This document shows, in pieces, positions 29,992 to 40,342 of a stretch of 64,000 bases of DNA. Made by a program: the position numbers and the translations under genes. Each line of letters opens with the position of its first letter. Within the stretch, counting starts at the first letter, position 1. Source of the stretch: Xanthomonas fragariae (GTDB taxonomy: Bacteria; Pseudomonadota; Gammaproteobacteria; Xanthomonadales; Xanthomonadaceae); the NCBI RefSeq assembly GCF_017603965.1, contig NZ_CP071955.1, positions 930,001-994,000 of the forward strand, written 5' to 3'. The notes under the pieces are model-generated. The model saw nothing but the letters and a program-made list of their open reading frames with translations, did not search any database and was not told where the DNA came from.

Positions 29992-31547
29992 TGCACGCCA
30001 TCACTGCCCGAGGCAGCGTGACCGAGGCGCGTCAGGACAGCCGCTGGCGCTTTTATGGTGCGGTGTGGCGCTGGCATTTCTATGCCGGCTTGTTGGTGCT
30101 GCCTTTCATCATCTGGCTGGCGCTGACCGGTGCTGCGTTTTTGTACCAGGAGGCGATCGATCGTACTGTGCACCATGGACTGAAAGTGGTGCCGGTGGGC
30201 GAGACTCGCGTCTCCGCGCAGCGATTGGTCGATGCCGCTCAGCGTGCTTATGGCGGCACATTGTTCCGCTTCACCACGCCTAAGCATGCCGACGCCAGTG
30301 CCGAGATCGGGCTGGTCGATGCGCAGGGCGCGCGGCATGTGGTCTACGTCGATCCGTATCGCGCACGGGTGCTTGGCACGCTGCCGGAGCATGGCACGCT
30401 GGCTTGGACGATTCGCCGGCTGCACAGTCTTGAATTGCTCGGTCCGTTTGCGCGCGGGTTGATCGAGATGGCGGCGGGGTGGGCCATCGTGCTGGTGCTT
30501 ACCGGGGTGTATCTGTGGTGGCCGCGCGGACGACGCGGCGGCGGGGTGGTCAGTGTGCGCGGCAAGCCGGTGCAACGGTTGTTCTGGCGCGATCTGCATG
30601 CGGTGACCGGCGCGGGCGTTGGTGCGATATTGCTGTTCCTGGCGCTGACCGGTATGCCGTGGTCGTGGCTGTGGGGTGCGCAGGTCAATCGCTGGGCCAA
30701 TGGCCATGATTTTGGATATCCCGCTGGCCTGCGCGTGCAGCAACCGATGTCGCAACAGCGGCTTGTCGACAGTGGTGAGCCTGCGTGGTCGTTGCGACAG
30801 GCGCGCGTGCCGCAATCTGTGGTACCTGGGCGCGGAGTTGCTGCGTTGGATGCTCGGTTGCGTGATGGGCAGGGTGGGCTGCAGGCGGATGCGTTGCGTG
30901 CGACCGACACTCGCCCCAACCACTTTCCCCATGAAGGCGACCGAAGTCCCGGTGGGAGAGCGGCTAGCTTCCATGCTGCACACTCAGAACACACGGCCCA
31001 CGGTGGCGCCGGAAGTGTCGCTGTGCCGGGACTTGGGGCGATGGGGCTGGATGCGGCGATGGAACGCTGCGAGGCGCGCGGTATTGCTGCGGGCTACAGC
31101 GTGGCGCCGCCGCGTGGTCCTACCGGCGTGTATACCGCCTCTGTCTATCCGGCCGATCTGCAACGTCAGCGCGTGATTCATCTGGATCAATATAGCGGTG
31201 CGGTGCTGCTGGACATGGCCTACCGCCATTACGGACCGGTAGGGCGCGCGCTGGAATGGGGCATCAACGTGCATCTGGGCCAGCAGTACGGCACTGCCAA
31301 TCAAGTGATCCTGTTGCTGGCTTGCGCGGCGATCGTGCTGTTGTGCGTCAGCGCTGCAGTGATGTGGTGGAAGCGGCGCCCGGTCGGCGGGCTGGGCGTG
31401 CCGCCAATGCCGCCCGATCCTGGCACGCTGCGCGGCCTGATGGTGGTGCTGGTGATATGCGGGCTGATCTTTCCGCTGGTCGGTGTGTCGTTGTTGATGA
31501 TGTGGCTGCTGGATCGGTATTGGATTGGCCGATCGCCGCGCGGTTGA
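29991..31547 (+). CDS. PepSY-associated transmembrane protein
   Basis: A 518-residue inner-membrane protein of the PepSY_TM family. The N-terminal helix (WRWHFYAGLLVLPFIIWLAL) is followed by PepSY-like periplasmic segments (VSAQRLVDAAQRAYGG, ASAEIGLVDAQGARHVVYVD). Then come WTIRRLHSLELLGPFARG and a helix with YLWWPRG, FWRDLHAVTG and two further helix pairs. A His-rich stretch lies around residue 310 (HFPHEGD, FHAAHSEHTAHGG). In this family these proteins are linked to siderophore or metal reduction. The start overlaps the receptor stop (TGATG), so both are translated together. Its stop abuts the cysH stop, with transcription converging. Confidence 0.88.
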   Translation: MHAITARGSVTEARQDSRWRFYGAVWRWHFYAGLLVLPFIIWLALTGAAFLYQEAIDRTVHHGLKVVPVGETRVSAQRLVDAAQRAYGGTLFRFTTPKHADASAEIGLVDAQGARHVVYVDPYRARVLGTLPEHGTLAWTIRRLHSLELLGPFARGLIEMAAGWAIVLVLTGVYLWWPRGRRGGGVVSVRGKPVQRLFWRDLHAVTGAGVGAILLFLALTGMPWSWLWGAQVNRWANGHDFGYPAGLRVQQPMSQQRLVDSGEPAWSLRQARVPQSVVPGRGVAALDARLRDGQGGLQADALRATDTRPNHFPHEGDRSPGGRAASFHAAHSEHTAHGGAGSVAVPGLGAMGLDAAMERCEARGIAAGYSVAPPRGPTGVYTASVYPADLQRQRVIHLDQYSGAVLLDMAYRHYGPVGRALEWGINVHLGQQYGTANQVILLLACAAIVLLCVSAAVMWWKRRPVGGLGVPPMPPDPGTLRGLMVVLVICGLIFPLVGVSLLMMWLLDRYWIGRSPRG

Positions 31548-32276
31548 TCAGATGTCTTCGTGGATGCCGCACTCGCGCTTGAGCCCGAAAAAGCGCGTGT
31601 CCTCTTCGCGCATGCCAGGTTCCCAGCGACGCGTGGTGTGAAAGTCGCCGATCGAGACGTAGCCCTGTTCCCACAGCGGGTGATACGGCAGATCGTGCGC
31701 TTGCAGGTATTGCCACACATCGCGATCGGTCCAATCGGCGATCGGGCTGATCTTGTAGCGGTCGCCGCGCTTCTGCACGATCGGTGTCTGCGCGCGGCCG
31801 CCGGACTGGCTGCGGCGCAGGCCGGTAAACCAGGTACCTACGTTGAGCTCGTCCAACGCGCGCCGCATCGGCTCTACCTTGCGCAGGTTGTTGTACTGGT
31901 CGATGCCGACCATGCCTTGCTCCCACAAGCGGCCGTGGCGCGCTTCCATCCAGGCGCGGCTAACCAGTGGGCGGTACACCTTGAGATTGAGCTTGAGCCT
32001 GTCGGTCAAGGCGTCGGCAAAGCGGTAGGTTTCCGGGAACAGATAACCGGTGTCGATCAGGATCACCGGAATGTCCGGGCGCTGCTGGGTGAGCAGGTGC
32101 AGCGTCACCGCCGATTGCGCGCCGAAGCTGGACGACAACGCTGCATCCTGCCGGCCATGTTGCAATGCCCAGGCCACGCGTTGGTCGGCACGCAAGGTGT
32201 CCAGATGTGCGTTGAGCGCGTCCAGGTCGTCCAGCGCGGAAGAGGGAGCGGTCGAGGTGACAGGCAGCGCGGTCAT
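31548..32276 (-). CDS. cysH: Phosphoadenylyl-sulfate (PAPS) reductase
   Basis: Reduces PAPS to sulfite with thioredoxin; 242 residues. The PP-loop-type start [36 protein letters not shown], the [13 protein letters not shown] segment, and the C-terminal catalytic ECGIH motif are intact. There is no second CC pair as in APS reductases, so PAPS is the substrate; this fits the APS kinase domain of CysNC nearby. ATG 32276 overlaps the cysI stop by 4 bp. Confidence 0.96.
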   Translation of the reverse strand: MTALPVTSTAPSSALDDLDALNAHLDTLRADQRVAWALQHGRQDAALSSSFGAQSAVTLHLLTQQRPDIPVILIDTGYLFPETYRFADALTDRLKLNLKVYRPLVSRAWMEARHGRLWEQGMVGIDQYNNLRKVEPMRRALDELNVGTWFTGLRRSQSGGRAQTPIVQKRGDRYKISPIADWTDRDVWQYLQAHDLPYHPLWEQGYVSIGDFHTTRRWEPGMREEDTRFFGLKRECGIHEDI

Positions 32277-33979
32277 GCGAGCAATTCCAGGTCGAGGTAG
32301 CGGTGCGTGGGGTAGGGTGGCAGCGCGATCAGACCGCTGCGATGCAGGAAATCGCCGAAGCCTTCGTTGTTTGCTTGATCGCGTTCGGCGGCGTAGCGGG
32401 CTAGCAGCGGCTCCAGTGCGGTCAGGATCTCGGCTTCGGTGATGTTGTCGCGATACAGCGTGTTCAACCGCTGGCCGCGCCGATCGCCGCCTAGCATCAG
32501 GTTGTAGCGGCCGGGTGCCTTGCCCACCAGCGCGATCTCGGCCAGGTAAGGCCGCGAGCACCCGTTGGGGCAGCCGGACAGGCGCAGCACGATCGGCGTG
32601 TCGGCCAGTCCGTGCTGCTGCAGCAGCGGCTGCAAGGCGGCGCTGAAATCGGGCAGATAGCGCTCTGCCTCGGCCATCGCCAGGCCGCAGGTGGGAAGCG
32701 CCACGCAGGCTATCGCGCCGCGTGCCAGCGCAGTGGCAGCGTGATTGCCGGCATCCAGCGCGTATTGCGCGACCACTGCATCGACCCGTGCGCGCTCGCT
32801 GGCCAGCACACCGGCAATCACCAGATTTTGGTTGGGCGTCATGCGGAACTCGCCGAGGTTCAACTGCGCGATCGCACGCAGCCCGCTCAGATGCGCCGCG
32901 GTCTCGGTATCGGCGATGCGTCCGGCCGGCAACGACAGGGTCAGATGGCACAGCCCGTTGTCGCCCTCGACCCAGCCATAGCGGTCGCCGTTGTGCTCGA
33001 ACGCGAAATGCTTTGCCGGCTGCAGCGCAAACCCGGCACGGCGTTCGATCTCGGTCACGATGGTATCCAGGCCATGATCGTCGATGGTGTACTTGAAGCG
33101 CGCACGCTTGCGCACCGCACGGTTGCCGAAGTCGCGCTGGGTGGTGACCACTGCAGTGGCGATGTCGAGCAATTGATCGCGGGTGACAAACCCGATCACA
33201 TTGGCCACGCGTGGCCAGGTTTCTGCATCGCCGTGGCTGGCACCCATGCCACCGCCGATGCTGATGTTGTAGCCGAGCAGTTGCTCGTTGCGCAGGATCG
33301 CAATGAAACCCAGATCGTTGGCGAACACGTCCACATCGTTGAGCGGCGGCGCGGCGAAACCGATCTTGAATTTACGCGGAAGATAACGATCGCCGTAGAT
33401 CGGTTCTTCTTCGCTGCCCGAGCCGGACACGCGCTCTTCGTCCAGCCAGATTTCGTAGTACGCGCGCGTATTGGGCAGTAGATGCTCGGACACGCGCGCG
33501 GCATCGGCATACAGCGTGGCGTGCGCCTGCGACACCAGTGGATTGGCGGCCACCTGCACATTGCGATTGACGTCGCCGCATGCAGCAAGCGTGTCGATCA
33601 AGGTCGCATTGATCGCCTGCATGGTCGCCTTGAGTTCGCGCTTGATCACGCCATGGAACTGAAATGCCTGGCGCGTGGTGATGCGCAGCGAATGATTGGC
33701 GTAACGCGTGGCGATGCCATCCATCGCCAGCCACTGCGTGGGCGAAATCACCCCGCCCGGCGTGCGCGTGCGGATCATGAACTGATACGCCGGTTCGAGC
33801 TTTTGCCGACGCCGCTCATCGCGAATATCGCGGTCGTCTTGCTGATAGCTGCCGTGATACTTGATCAGCGTTTGATCGTCCTCACGCAACGCACCGGTCA
33901 CCGCATCGGCCAGGCTTTGTTCCAGCGACCCGCGCAAACGGCGACTTTCGGATTTGATGTCTTCGACGGAATGGCTCAT
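32273..33979 (-). CDS. cysI: Sulfite reductase hemoprotein beta-component
   Basis: Siroheme/4Fe-4S protein reducing sulfite to sulfide, 568 residues. Signatures: [38 protein letters not shown], and the cluster-ligating cysteines in [15 protein letters not shown] and [19 protein letters not shown] 33979 ([15 protein letters not shown]) is chosen; upstream codons in frame run through an intergenic repeat. It acts with CysJ, encoded upstream. Confidence 0.96.
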   Translation of the reverse strand: MSHSVEDIKSESRRLRGSLEQSLADAVTGALREDDQTLIKYHGSYQQDDRDIRDERRRQKLEPAYQFMIRTRTPGGVISPTQWLAMDGIATRYANHSLRITTRQAFQFHGVIKRELKATMQAINATLIDTLAACGDVNRNVQVAANPLVSQAHATLYADAARVSEHLLPNTRAYYEIWLDEERVSGSGSEEEPIYGDRYLPRKFKIGFAAPPLNDVDVFANDLGFIAILRNEQLLGYNISIGGGMGASHGDAETWPRVANVIGFVTRDQLLDIATAVVTTQRDFGNRAVRKRARFKYTIDDHGLDTIVTEIERRAGFALQPAKHFAFEHNGDRYGWVEGDNGLCHLTLSLPAGRIADTETAAHLSGLRAIAQLNLGEFRMTPNQNLVIAGVLASERARVDAVVAQYALDAGNHAATALARGAIACVALPTCGLAMAEAERYLPDFSAALQPLLQQHGLADTPIVLRLSGCPNGCSRPYLAEIALVGKAPGRYNLMLGGDRRGQRLNTLYRDNITEAEILTALEPLLARYAAERDQANNEGFGDFLHRSGLIALPPYPTHRYLDLELLA

Positions 33980-33980
33980 G

Positions 33981-34087
33981 ACGGGATTCGGCATTGGTGA
34001 TTTGGGATTGGCAAAAAGAAACAACGAGCAGCGACACGACAACACCACGACCCCAGGAGCCCGCCGTTGCCAATCCCCAATCCCGAC
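33981..34087. repeat. Pair of inverted dispersed repeats between cysJ and cysI
   Basis: A G-rich copy (33983-34013, ending TTTGGGATTGGCA) and a C-rich copy (34067-34087, starting TTGCCAATCCCCAATCCC) face each other around about 50 bp. They could pair into a long imperfect stem in the cysJIH transcript. Confidence 0.7.
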
Positions 34088-34102
34088 TTCTCAACCCGCG
34101 GT

Positions 34103-35950
34103 TTAATACACATCGCGCGCATACCGCCCCTCCGCCTGCAACCGGGTGAGGTATGCCGCGGCGGCCTCGATCTCCAGGGCGCCGTGGGTGGCGACGATGT
34201 CCAGCAGGGCAGCGTGCACGTCCTTGCCCATGCGGGTGGCACCGCAGACATAAACATGCGCGCCGCCTTGCAGCCAGGCGTAGACCTCGGCGCCGCGGGC
34301 GCGCAGGCGGTGTTGGACGTAGATCTTTTCGGCCTGGTCGCGTGAGAACGCCACTTCCAGTGCATGCAGTTCACCGCGCTGCAGGGCTTGCTGCCACTCG
34401 GCCTGATAGAGGAAATCGGTATTGAAATGCGGGGCGCCGAAGAACAGCCAGTTGCGGCCCCTGGCGCCGGTTTCGGCGCGTTCCTGCACAAAGCCGCGAA
34501 ACGGTGCCACGCCGGTGCCCGGGCCGATCATCAGAATGTCGCGGTCGGGGTCGGCCGGTACGCGGAAGCGTTCGTTGGGTTCGATGTAGACCGGGGCGGT
34601 ATCGCCCTCGGCAAGCGCGGCGAGAAAGCCGCTTGCCGAGCCCAGGTGCGCATGACCATGCGCCTGGTAGGTGACTTCGTCCACGACCAGATGCGCCTCA
34701 TCGCCCACACGTTTGCGACTGGAGGCGATCGAGTACAGGCGTGGGGTGAGCGGACGCAGGGCGGCCAGCAGGCTGCCGTGGTCCCAATCCGCCGGCCAGC
34801 GTCGCAGCACATCGATCACTTGGTGATCGCAGAGCAACGACGCCAGGCCGGCAGTCTGGGTCGGGGTGAGCAGCGCTTGCAGGTCGTTTGCGCGCGCTCG
34901 CTCGGCATGGGCACTCAGAAACGGTCGCGAAAGCCTGGTCAGCTCGCGCCGGGTGGCAAGCCACTCGTTCAACGCCAGAGTCTCTTCGCCAACGGTGACC
35001 GCGGCATGACCGTCCAGCTGCAGTGTTTGCAGCAACGCATCCACCAAGGCAGGCGGATTGCGATGACGGATGCCCAACGCATCGCCGGGCGCGTAGTTCA
35101 GGCCGCTGCCTTCCAGCGAAAATTCCAGATGCCGCACGCGCTTGCCGGGCAGGCCATAGACGCGAAAGCCCGGGCCTTTGAAGTCGCGTCCGCTGACGAT
35201 CTGATTGGCCAGCAACTCGGCCGCGAAAGGATGTTGGTGCGACCACACCGGCGCGACCGGGCTGCTGCGCAGCGGGGTGATTGTCGCCGAATGCGGGCCG
35301 CTCTTGAACTGCTCGCGTGCATGCTTCAGCGCCTGCGTGCGCCATGGCGCGGCGACGCTGTCGATGTCCAGATCGGCTTCGCCACGCGGCTGCACGCGGC
35401 TGCCGCCGAGTTCGGCCAGGCGTTCGTCGATGCGCCGCGCGATGCCGCAGAAATCAGCGTAACTGGAATCGCCCAGTCCCAGCACCGCGTATTTGAGGTC
35501 AGGCAGCTTGGGCGCGCGCCGGCTGGCCAGAAATTCGACCAGGCCGATCGCATCGTCCGGCGGGTCGCCTTCGCCCTGGGTGCTGATCACCACATACAGC
35601 AAACGCTCGCTGGCCAGCTCGCGGGTGGGGTAGCTGTCGGCGCGCAGCAGGCGCACGCTCAAGCCCGCAGCGTCGGCCTCGGCGGCGAGGTGCTCTGCTT
35701 CGCGGCGCGCATTGCCGGTCTGGCTGCCGTACACCACCGTCAGACGTTGGCTCTCCTGAGCGACAGCATGCGGCTGGCCCCCCGGCAGCACGGCCAGCGA
35801 GCGCGGCGGGTGGCCTTGTGCCAGCCCGGCGGTGTAGCCGGACAGCCACCACAACGATGCCCCATCCAGGCCGTCGACCAACCGGTCCAGCAGCCCCTTG
35901 CGCTCGTCGGGCAAGGGGCTGGGCGGTAGCGCGGAACTGGCGGCGGTCAT
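34103..35950 (-). CDS. cysJ: Sulfite reductase flavoprotein alpha-component
   Basis: NADPH:flavin subunit of sulfite reductase, 615 residues. A flavodoxin-like FMN domain (VVYGSQTGNARREAEHLAAE, VISTQGEGDPPDDA, AVLGLGDSSYADFCG) is joined to an FAD/NADPH reductase domain. That domain has APGDALGIRHRNP, TPRLYSIASS, IGPGTGVAPFRGFVQER and ending GRYARDVY, the conserved flavin-stacking C-terminal Tyr. Start ATG 35950 faces the divergent cysD promoter region. It is the first gene of cysJIH. Confidence 0.96.
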   Translation of the reverse strand: MTAASSALPPSPLPDERKGLLDRLVDGLDGASLWWLSGYTAGLAQGHPPRSLAVLPGGQPHAVAQESQRLTVVYGSQTGNARREAEHLAAEADAAGLSVRLLRADSYPTRELASERLLYVVISTQGEGDPPDDAIGLVEFLASRRAPKLPDLKYAVLGLGDSSYADFCGIARRIDERLAELGGSRVQPRGEADLDIDSVAAPWRTQALKHAREQFKSGPHSATITPLRSSPVAPVWSHQHPFAAELLANQIVSGRDFKGPGFRVYGLPGKRVRHLEFSLEGSGLNYAPGDALGIRHRNPPALVDALLQTLQLDGHAAVTVGEETLALNEWLATRRELTRLSRPFLSAHAERARANDLQALLTPTQTAGLASLLCDHQVIDVLRRWPADWDHGSLLAALRPLTPRLYSIASSRKRVGDEAHLVVDEVTYQAHGHAHLGSASGFLAALAEGDTAPVYIEPNERFRVPADPDRDILMIGPGTGVAPFRGFVQERAETGARGRNWLFFGAPHFNTDFLYQAEWQQALQRGELHALEVAFSRDQAEKIYVQHRLRARGAEVYAWLQGGAHVYVCGATRMGKDVHAALLDIVATHGALEIEAAAAYLTRLQAEGRYARDVY

Positions 35951-36131
35951 TCGTATCCGTTGGTTCTGATTTAGATGACCGATGTTATGGAAGCGTTGCG
36001 GCGACCAGAAAGGATGAGCCGTTATCGCGTTATGCCGGCAGCTTATTTCGGTCCTGCCTGCGCCCGCCACACACTGCAGGGCCCTGCCCCTACCATCGGT
36101 TGGTCCGCCCACCGATGCCCACGACATTCCG
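35951..36131. promoter_or_regulatory. Divergent cysJ/cysD promoter region
   Basis: The 181 bp between the cysJ and cysD starts contains an AT-richer island with GTTATCGCG, GTTATGCC and CTTATTTC near 36020-36050. These resemble the TTAT-containing motifs in the cysG/cysB gap. A shared CysB site is inferred; I cannot define the exact boxes. Confidence 0.5.
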
Positions 36132-37037
36132 ATGACCCTGCCCCTGTCGCACCTCGATCGGCTCGAAGCCGAAAGCATCCACATCCTGCGCGAAGTCGCT
36201 GCCGAGTTCCGGGCCCCGCTGATGCTGTACTCGGTGGGCAAGGACAGCTCGGTGCTATTGCATCTGCTGCTCAAGGCATTTGCGCCATCGCCCCCACCAA
36301 TTCCGCTGTTGCACGTGGACACGCGCTGGAAGTTTCGCGAGATGATCGCCTTCCGCGACCGCCGCGCAGCCGAGACCGGCGTAGACTTGCGCGTGCACAT
36401 CAACCCCAACGGCGTCGCACAGGACATCGGCCCGATCAGCCATGGCGCTGCGGTGCATACCGACATCATGAAGACGCAGGGCCTGAAACAGGCGCTGGAG
36501 CGGGGCAAGTTCGATGCGGCCATTGGTGGGGCGCGCCGCGACGAAGAAAAATCGCGCGCCAAGGAGCGGGTGTTCTCGTTCCGCAATGCGCGCCATCGCT
36601 GGGACCCGAAAAACCAGCGCCCGGAGCTGTGGAATCTCTACAACGCGCGCACCAAGCCCGGCGAAAGCGTGCGTGTGTTTCCGTTGTCCAACTGGACCGA
36701 GCTGGATATCTGGCTGTACATCTACCGCGAGGCGATTCCGGTAGTGCCGCTGTATTTCGCCGCACCGCGCCCTGTGGTGGAGCGCGACGGCGCATTGATC
36801 ATGGTCGATGACGATCGCTTGCCCCTGCACGCGGGCGAGACCCCGCAGCTGCGCTCGGTACGCTTCCGCACATTGGGCTGCTATCCGCTGACCGGCGCGA
36901 TCGAATCTACCGCCGACACGCTGGAAGCGGTCATCGCCGAAATGCTGGTCAGTACCAGCTCCGAGCGCCAGGGCCGCATGATCGATCATGCGCCAGGGGC
37001 ATCGATGGAACAGAAAAAGCGTGAGGGGTATTTCTGA
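36132..37037 (+). CDS. cysD: Sulfate adenylyltransferase subunit 2
   Basis: ATP sulfurylase catalytic subunit, 301 residues, making APS from sulfate and ATP. The PP-loop is [13 protein letters not shown], followed by [33 protein letters not shown] and [15 protein letters not shown]. The C-terminus [20 protein letters not shown] ending GYF is canonical. Its stop overlaps the cysNC ATG by one base (TGATG). Confidence 0.97.
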   Translation: MTLPLSHLDRLEAESIHILREVAAEFRAPLMLYSVGKDSSVLLHLLLKAFAPSPPPIPLLHVDTRWKFREMIAFRDRRAAETGVDLRVHINPNGVAQDIGPISHGAAVHTDIMKTQGLKQALERGKFDAAIGGARRDEEKSRAKERVFSFRNARHRWDPKNQRPELWNLYNARTKPGESVRVFPLSNWTELDIWLYIYREAIPVVPLYFAAPRPVVERDGALIMVDDDRLPLHAGETPQLRSVRFRTLGCYPLTGAIESTADTLEAVIAEMLVSTSSERQGRMIDHAPGASMEQKKREGYF

Positions 37038-39013
37038 TGGTCAGGGATTGGGGAATCGGCATTGGGGATTGGCAACAGCGGTTGGCCGCAGACGGAACGA
37101 GGGAAGGGGCCGCCTTTGCGACCCCCGACTCCGCACTCCCCAAGCCCGGCGCCATCGGCGCCTATTTGCATCAACACGAATCCAAACCACTGCTGCGCTT
37201 GATCACCTGCGGCAGTGTGGACGATGGCAAGAGCACGCTGATCGGGCGGTTGTTGTACGACAGCAAGCGCTTGTTCGACGATCAACTCGCTGCGCTGGAA
37301 GGCGATAGCCGGCGGCATGGCACGCAGGGCGAGGGCATCGACTATGCGCTGCTGATGGATGGGCTGGCCGCCGAGCGGGAGCAGGGCATCACTATCGATG
37401 TAGCGTATCGCTATTTCGATACCGACCAGCGCAAGTTCATCGTTGCCGATTGCCCCGGCCATGAGCAATACACGCGCAATATGGCCACAGGTGCATCCAC
37501 TGCCGATGTCGCGGTGGTGCTTGTGGATGCGCGCAAAGGCGTGTTGACGCAGACGCGTCGGCACAGTTACATCGTGTCGTTACTGGGTATTGGCCATGTG
37601 GTGCTGGCGGTCAACAAGATGGATCTGGTGGGTTACAACGCGCAGGTGTTCGCCGACATCGCCGAGGACTATCGTGCGTTGGCCGCGCAGTTGGGCATTG
37701 CCGATGTGCGGTACATTCCGCTGTCGGCGTTGAATGGCGAAAATCTGTCCAGTGCCTCGACACGGATGCCGTGGTACAGCGGCCCGCATTTGCTGCAGCA
37801 TCTTGAAACCGTGCAACTGGAGCTGCCCGAGGCCGGCAGTGGGTTGCGCTTGCCGGTGCAGTGGGTCAATCGCCCAAACCAGCATTTCCGCGGTTATGCC
37901 GGAACCATTGCCGCCGGTCGGGTGCGCCCCGGCGATGCAGTGGTCGTGGTGCCGTCGGGGCGTCGCGCGCACGTGGCCGCAGTGCTGGATGTCAATGGCG
38001 AAGTGAGCAGCGCACGCGCCGGTCAGGCGGTGACGCTGACCTTGCGCGAAGAGATCGACATCAGCCGCGGCGACATCATCGCCGCGGTCGACGACCCGCC
38101 GGAAGTGGCCGACCAGTTTGCCGCGCATCTGCTTTGGATGGACGATGCCGCGCTGCTGCCGGGGCGGCCTTATTGGCTCAAGATCGGCACACGCACGATC
38201 ACCGCGAGCATCAGCGAGATCAAGCACAAGGTCGATGTGAATACGCAGGAATGTCTGGCGGCCAAGCGCCTGGAGCTCAACGAAGTGGGCTACTGCAATC
38301 TCGCGCTGGACGAGCCGATCGCATTTTCGCCGTATGCGCGCAATCGTGTGCTGGGCGGTTTCATCCTGATCGACCGGCAGAGCAACGCCACTGTCGCAGC
38401 CGGCACGTTGGAATTCGCATTGCGCCGCGCCGGCAATGTGCGTTGGCAGCATTTGGATGTGGACCGCAGCGCACGTGCGCGCATCAAGGGGCAGGCGCCG
38501 CGCGTGTTGTGGTTCACCGGCTTGTCGGGCGCGGGTAAATCCACTGTCGCTAACTTGGTCGACAAACGCCTGCATGCGTTGGGGTATCACACCTTCATCC
38601 TGGACGGCGACAACCTGCGCCACGGGCTTAACCGCGATCTGGGCTTTACAGACGAAGATCGTGTCGAAAATATCCGCCGCGTGGCCGAGGTGGCACGCTT
38701 GATGGCCGATGCAGGCCTGATCGTGCTGGTGAGTTTCATCTCGCCGTTCCGGGCCGAGCGACAACTGGCGCGTGAGCGCTTCGATCAAGATGAGTTCGTT
38801 GAAGTGTTCGTCGATGTGCCGCTTGCGATCGCTGAAGCGCGCGACGTAAAGGGGCTGTACCGCAAGGCGCGGGCTGGGCAGATTCCCAACTTTACCGGCA
38901 TCGATTCGCCGTATGAGCCGCCGGAGGCACCGGAGATCCATCTTCACGCCGATGGCGAGGATGTAGAAACGCTGGCGCGCTACGTGCTCGAATTTCTTGC
39001 GCTGGAACGCTGA
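37037..39013 (+). CDS. cysNC: Bifunctional sulfate adenylyltransferase subunit 1 / APS kinase
   Basis: CysN GTPase fused to CysC, 658 residues. The GTPase half has G1 [17 protein letters not shown]3 [17 protein letters not shown] and G4 NKMDLVGY, then two beta-barrel domains. From about residue 470 the APS kinase domain shows P-loop [32 protein letters not shown] and [14 protein letters not shown]. It activates sulfate to PAPS together with CysD. The first ~16 codons ([13 protein letters not shown]) are the translation of a dispersed intergenic repeat, so the N-terminus is foreign to the family. A TTG at 37082 is the only later alternative seen before the G1 region. Confidence 0.95.
   Translation: MVRDWGIGIGDWQQRLAADGTREGAAFATPDSALPKPGAIGAYLHQHESKPLLRLITCGSVDDGKSTLIGRLLYDSKRLFDDQLAALEGDSRRHGTQGEGIDYALLMDGLAAEREQGITIDVAYRYFDTDQRKFIVADCPGHEQYTRNMATGASTADVAVVLVDARKGVLTQTRRHSYIVSLLGIGHVVLAVNKMDLVGYNAQVFADIAEDYRALAAQLGIADVRYIPLSALNGENLSSASTRMPWYSGPHLLQHLETVQLELPEAGSGLRLPVQWVNRPNQHFRGYAGTIAAGRVRPGDAVVVVPSGRRAHVAAVLDVNGEVSSARAGQAVTLTLREEIDISRGDIIAAVDDPPEVADQFAAHLLWMDDAALLPGRPYWLKIGTRTITASISEIKHKVDVNTQECLAAKRLELNEVGYCNLALDEPIAFSPYARNRVLGGFILIDRQSNATVAAGTLEFALRRAGNVRWQHLDVDRSARARIKGQAPRVLWFTGLSGAGKSTVANLVDKRLHALGYHTFILDGDNLRHGLNRDLGFTDEDRVENIRRVAEVARLMADAGLIVLVSFISPFRAERQLARERFDQDEFVEVFVDVPLAIAEARDVKGLYRKARAGQIPNFTGIDSPYEPPEAPEIHLHADGEDVETLARYVLEFLALER
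37043..37075 (+). repeat. Dispersed repeat copy inside the cysNC 5' end
   Basis: AGGGATTGGGGAATCGGCAT then TGGGGATTGGCAA: the clearest full copy of the short repeat family in this window, here read as codons 3-13 of cysNC. Confidence 0.8.
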
Positions 39014-39274
39014 AAGTGGCCGACAGGACGGAGCGCGCGGTCATCCGGTGGGGTGGCAGCGCGTGGAACTGCAGCGCATGCATCGCTCCAAGCAGTGTCT
39101 GAGTGCCGGTCGCGCCCGTTTGGCGGCTGCGCAGCCGTGTCGATAGCCGTGCCGACCAGCGCATCGCGCCGACGACAGCAAGGGTCTTTGGTCATGGTGC
39201 AAAGCGCACCCTTTCTGTCAACTCCATGGCGGCCAGGTCGTTAAACTTTCGACATACCCCGCCAGGATGTTCCG

Positions 39275-40342
39275 ATGCTTGTTCGACCCAGCGCGCGCTT
39301 CGGTGCCGCGCTCTTGTTGACCGTTGTGCTGGCCTGCTGTAGCCGTCAGGCCAGCGCGCCGACCGCGGCCAAACCCATCCCGGTCTCTGTGCAGGCGGTG
39401 ACCGCCCAACCCTGGAACTCGACCGTGCAGTCCATCGCCACCGTGCGTGCGCGCGAATCGGTGGCGCTGACCGCTGCCGTGAGCGATGTGGCCGAGCAGG
39501 TCTATTTCGACAGCGGCGATGAGGTCGAGGCCGGGCAATTGCTGCTGCGTCTGCGCGGAAACTCGCAGCAGGCTGCATTGACGGCCGCGCAAGCTACGTT
39601 CGAAGAAACCGATCAATTGTATCGCCGCCAGTTGAGTCTGGTCGGTCTGCAGTTGGTGGCCAAATCCACCGTGGATACGCAACGCGCGCTGCGCGATGCA
39701 GCCCAAGCGCGCGTGCAACAGATGCGCGCGCAGATCACCGACCGCGAAGTGCGCGCGCCGTTCTCCGGCGTGCTCGGCATCCGTCAGATCAGCCCGGGCT
39801 CATTGATCACTTCGAGCACCGTGATCGCCACGCTGGACGATGTGGAGCGCATGTATGTGGACTTCCAGGTGCCGGAATCGCAGTTGGGTCTGGTGCAGCT
39901 CGGCAACGCAGTCAGCGGCAGTGCGGCGGCGTATCCGGGTGCGCAGTTCGACGGCAAGGTGGCGGCGATCGATTCGCGTATCGAACAGACCACGCGCTCG
40001 GTGACCGTGCGCGCGGATTTCCCCAACGGCGATCGCCGGCTGCGCCCGGGCATGTTGCTCGACGTCAGGCTGTTTCAACCAGCGCGTCATGCAGTGGTGA
40101 TCCCGGAGATTGCGGTGGTGCAGGTGGGGCGCGAGTCCTACGTATTCCGGGTCAAGCCCGACAGCAGCGTGGAGCGTGTCGATGTGCGGCTGGGCGAGCG
40201 GCGCGCTGGCAAGGTGGAAATTCTTCAAGGCCTCAGCGCCGGTGAGCGCATCGTGGTGGATGGCACCGGCAAGCTGCGGCCTGGCGTGAAAGTGGTCGAT
40301 CGGGCCGCGCCCGCTGCGGCCCGCCCGCAGGCAGCGCGATGA
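39275..40342 (+). CDS. RND efflux membrane-fusion lipoprotein
   Basis: Periplasmic adaptor (HlyD/AcrA family) of 355 residues linking an RND pump to an outer-membrane channel. The N-terminus is a lipoprotein signal (LLLTVVLACCSRQ). Biotinyl-lipoyl halves occur as VYFDSGDEVEAGQLLLRL and REVRAPFSGVLGIRQISPGS, separated by a helical hairpin. The beta-barrel region contains VDFQVPESQLGLVQLG and RADFPNGDRRLRPGMLLDVR. It overlaps the permease start by 4 bp. No outer-membrane factor gene is adjacent, so TolC-type channels elsewhere must be used. Confidence 0.93.
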   Translation: MLVRPSARFGAALLLTVVLACCSRQASAPTAAKPIPVSVQAVTAQPWNSTVQSIATVRARESVALTAAVSDVAEQVYFDSGDEVEAGQLLLRLRGNSQQAALTAAQATFEETDQLYRRQLSLVGLQLVAKSTVDTQRALRDAAQARVQQMRAQITDREVRAPFSGVLGIRQISPGSLITSSTVIATLDDVERMYVDFQVPESQLGLVQLGNAVSGSAAAYPGAQFDGKVAAIDSRIEQTTRSVTVRADFPNGDRRLRPGMLLDVRLFQPARHAVVIPEIAVVQVGRESYVFRVKPDSSVERVDVRLGERRAGKVEILQGLSAGERIVVDGTGKLRPGVKVVDRAAPAAARPQAAR

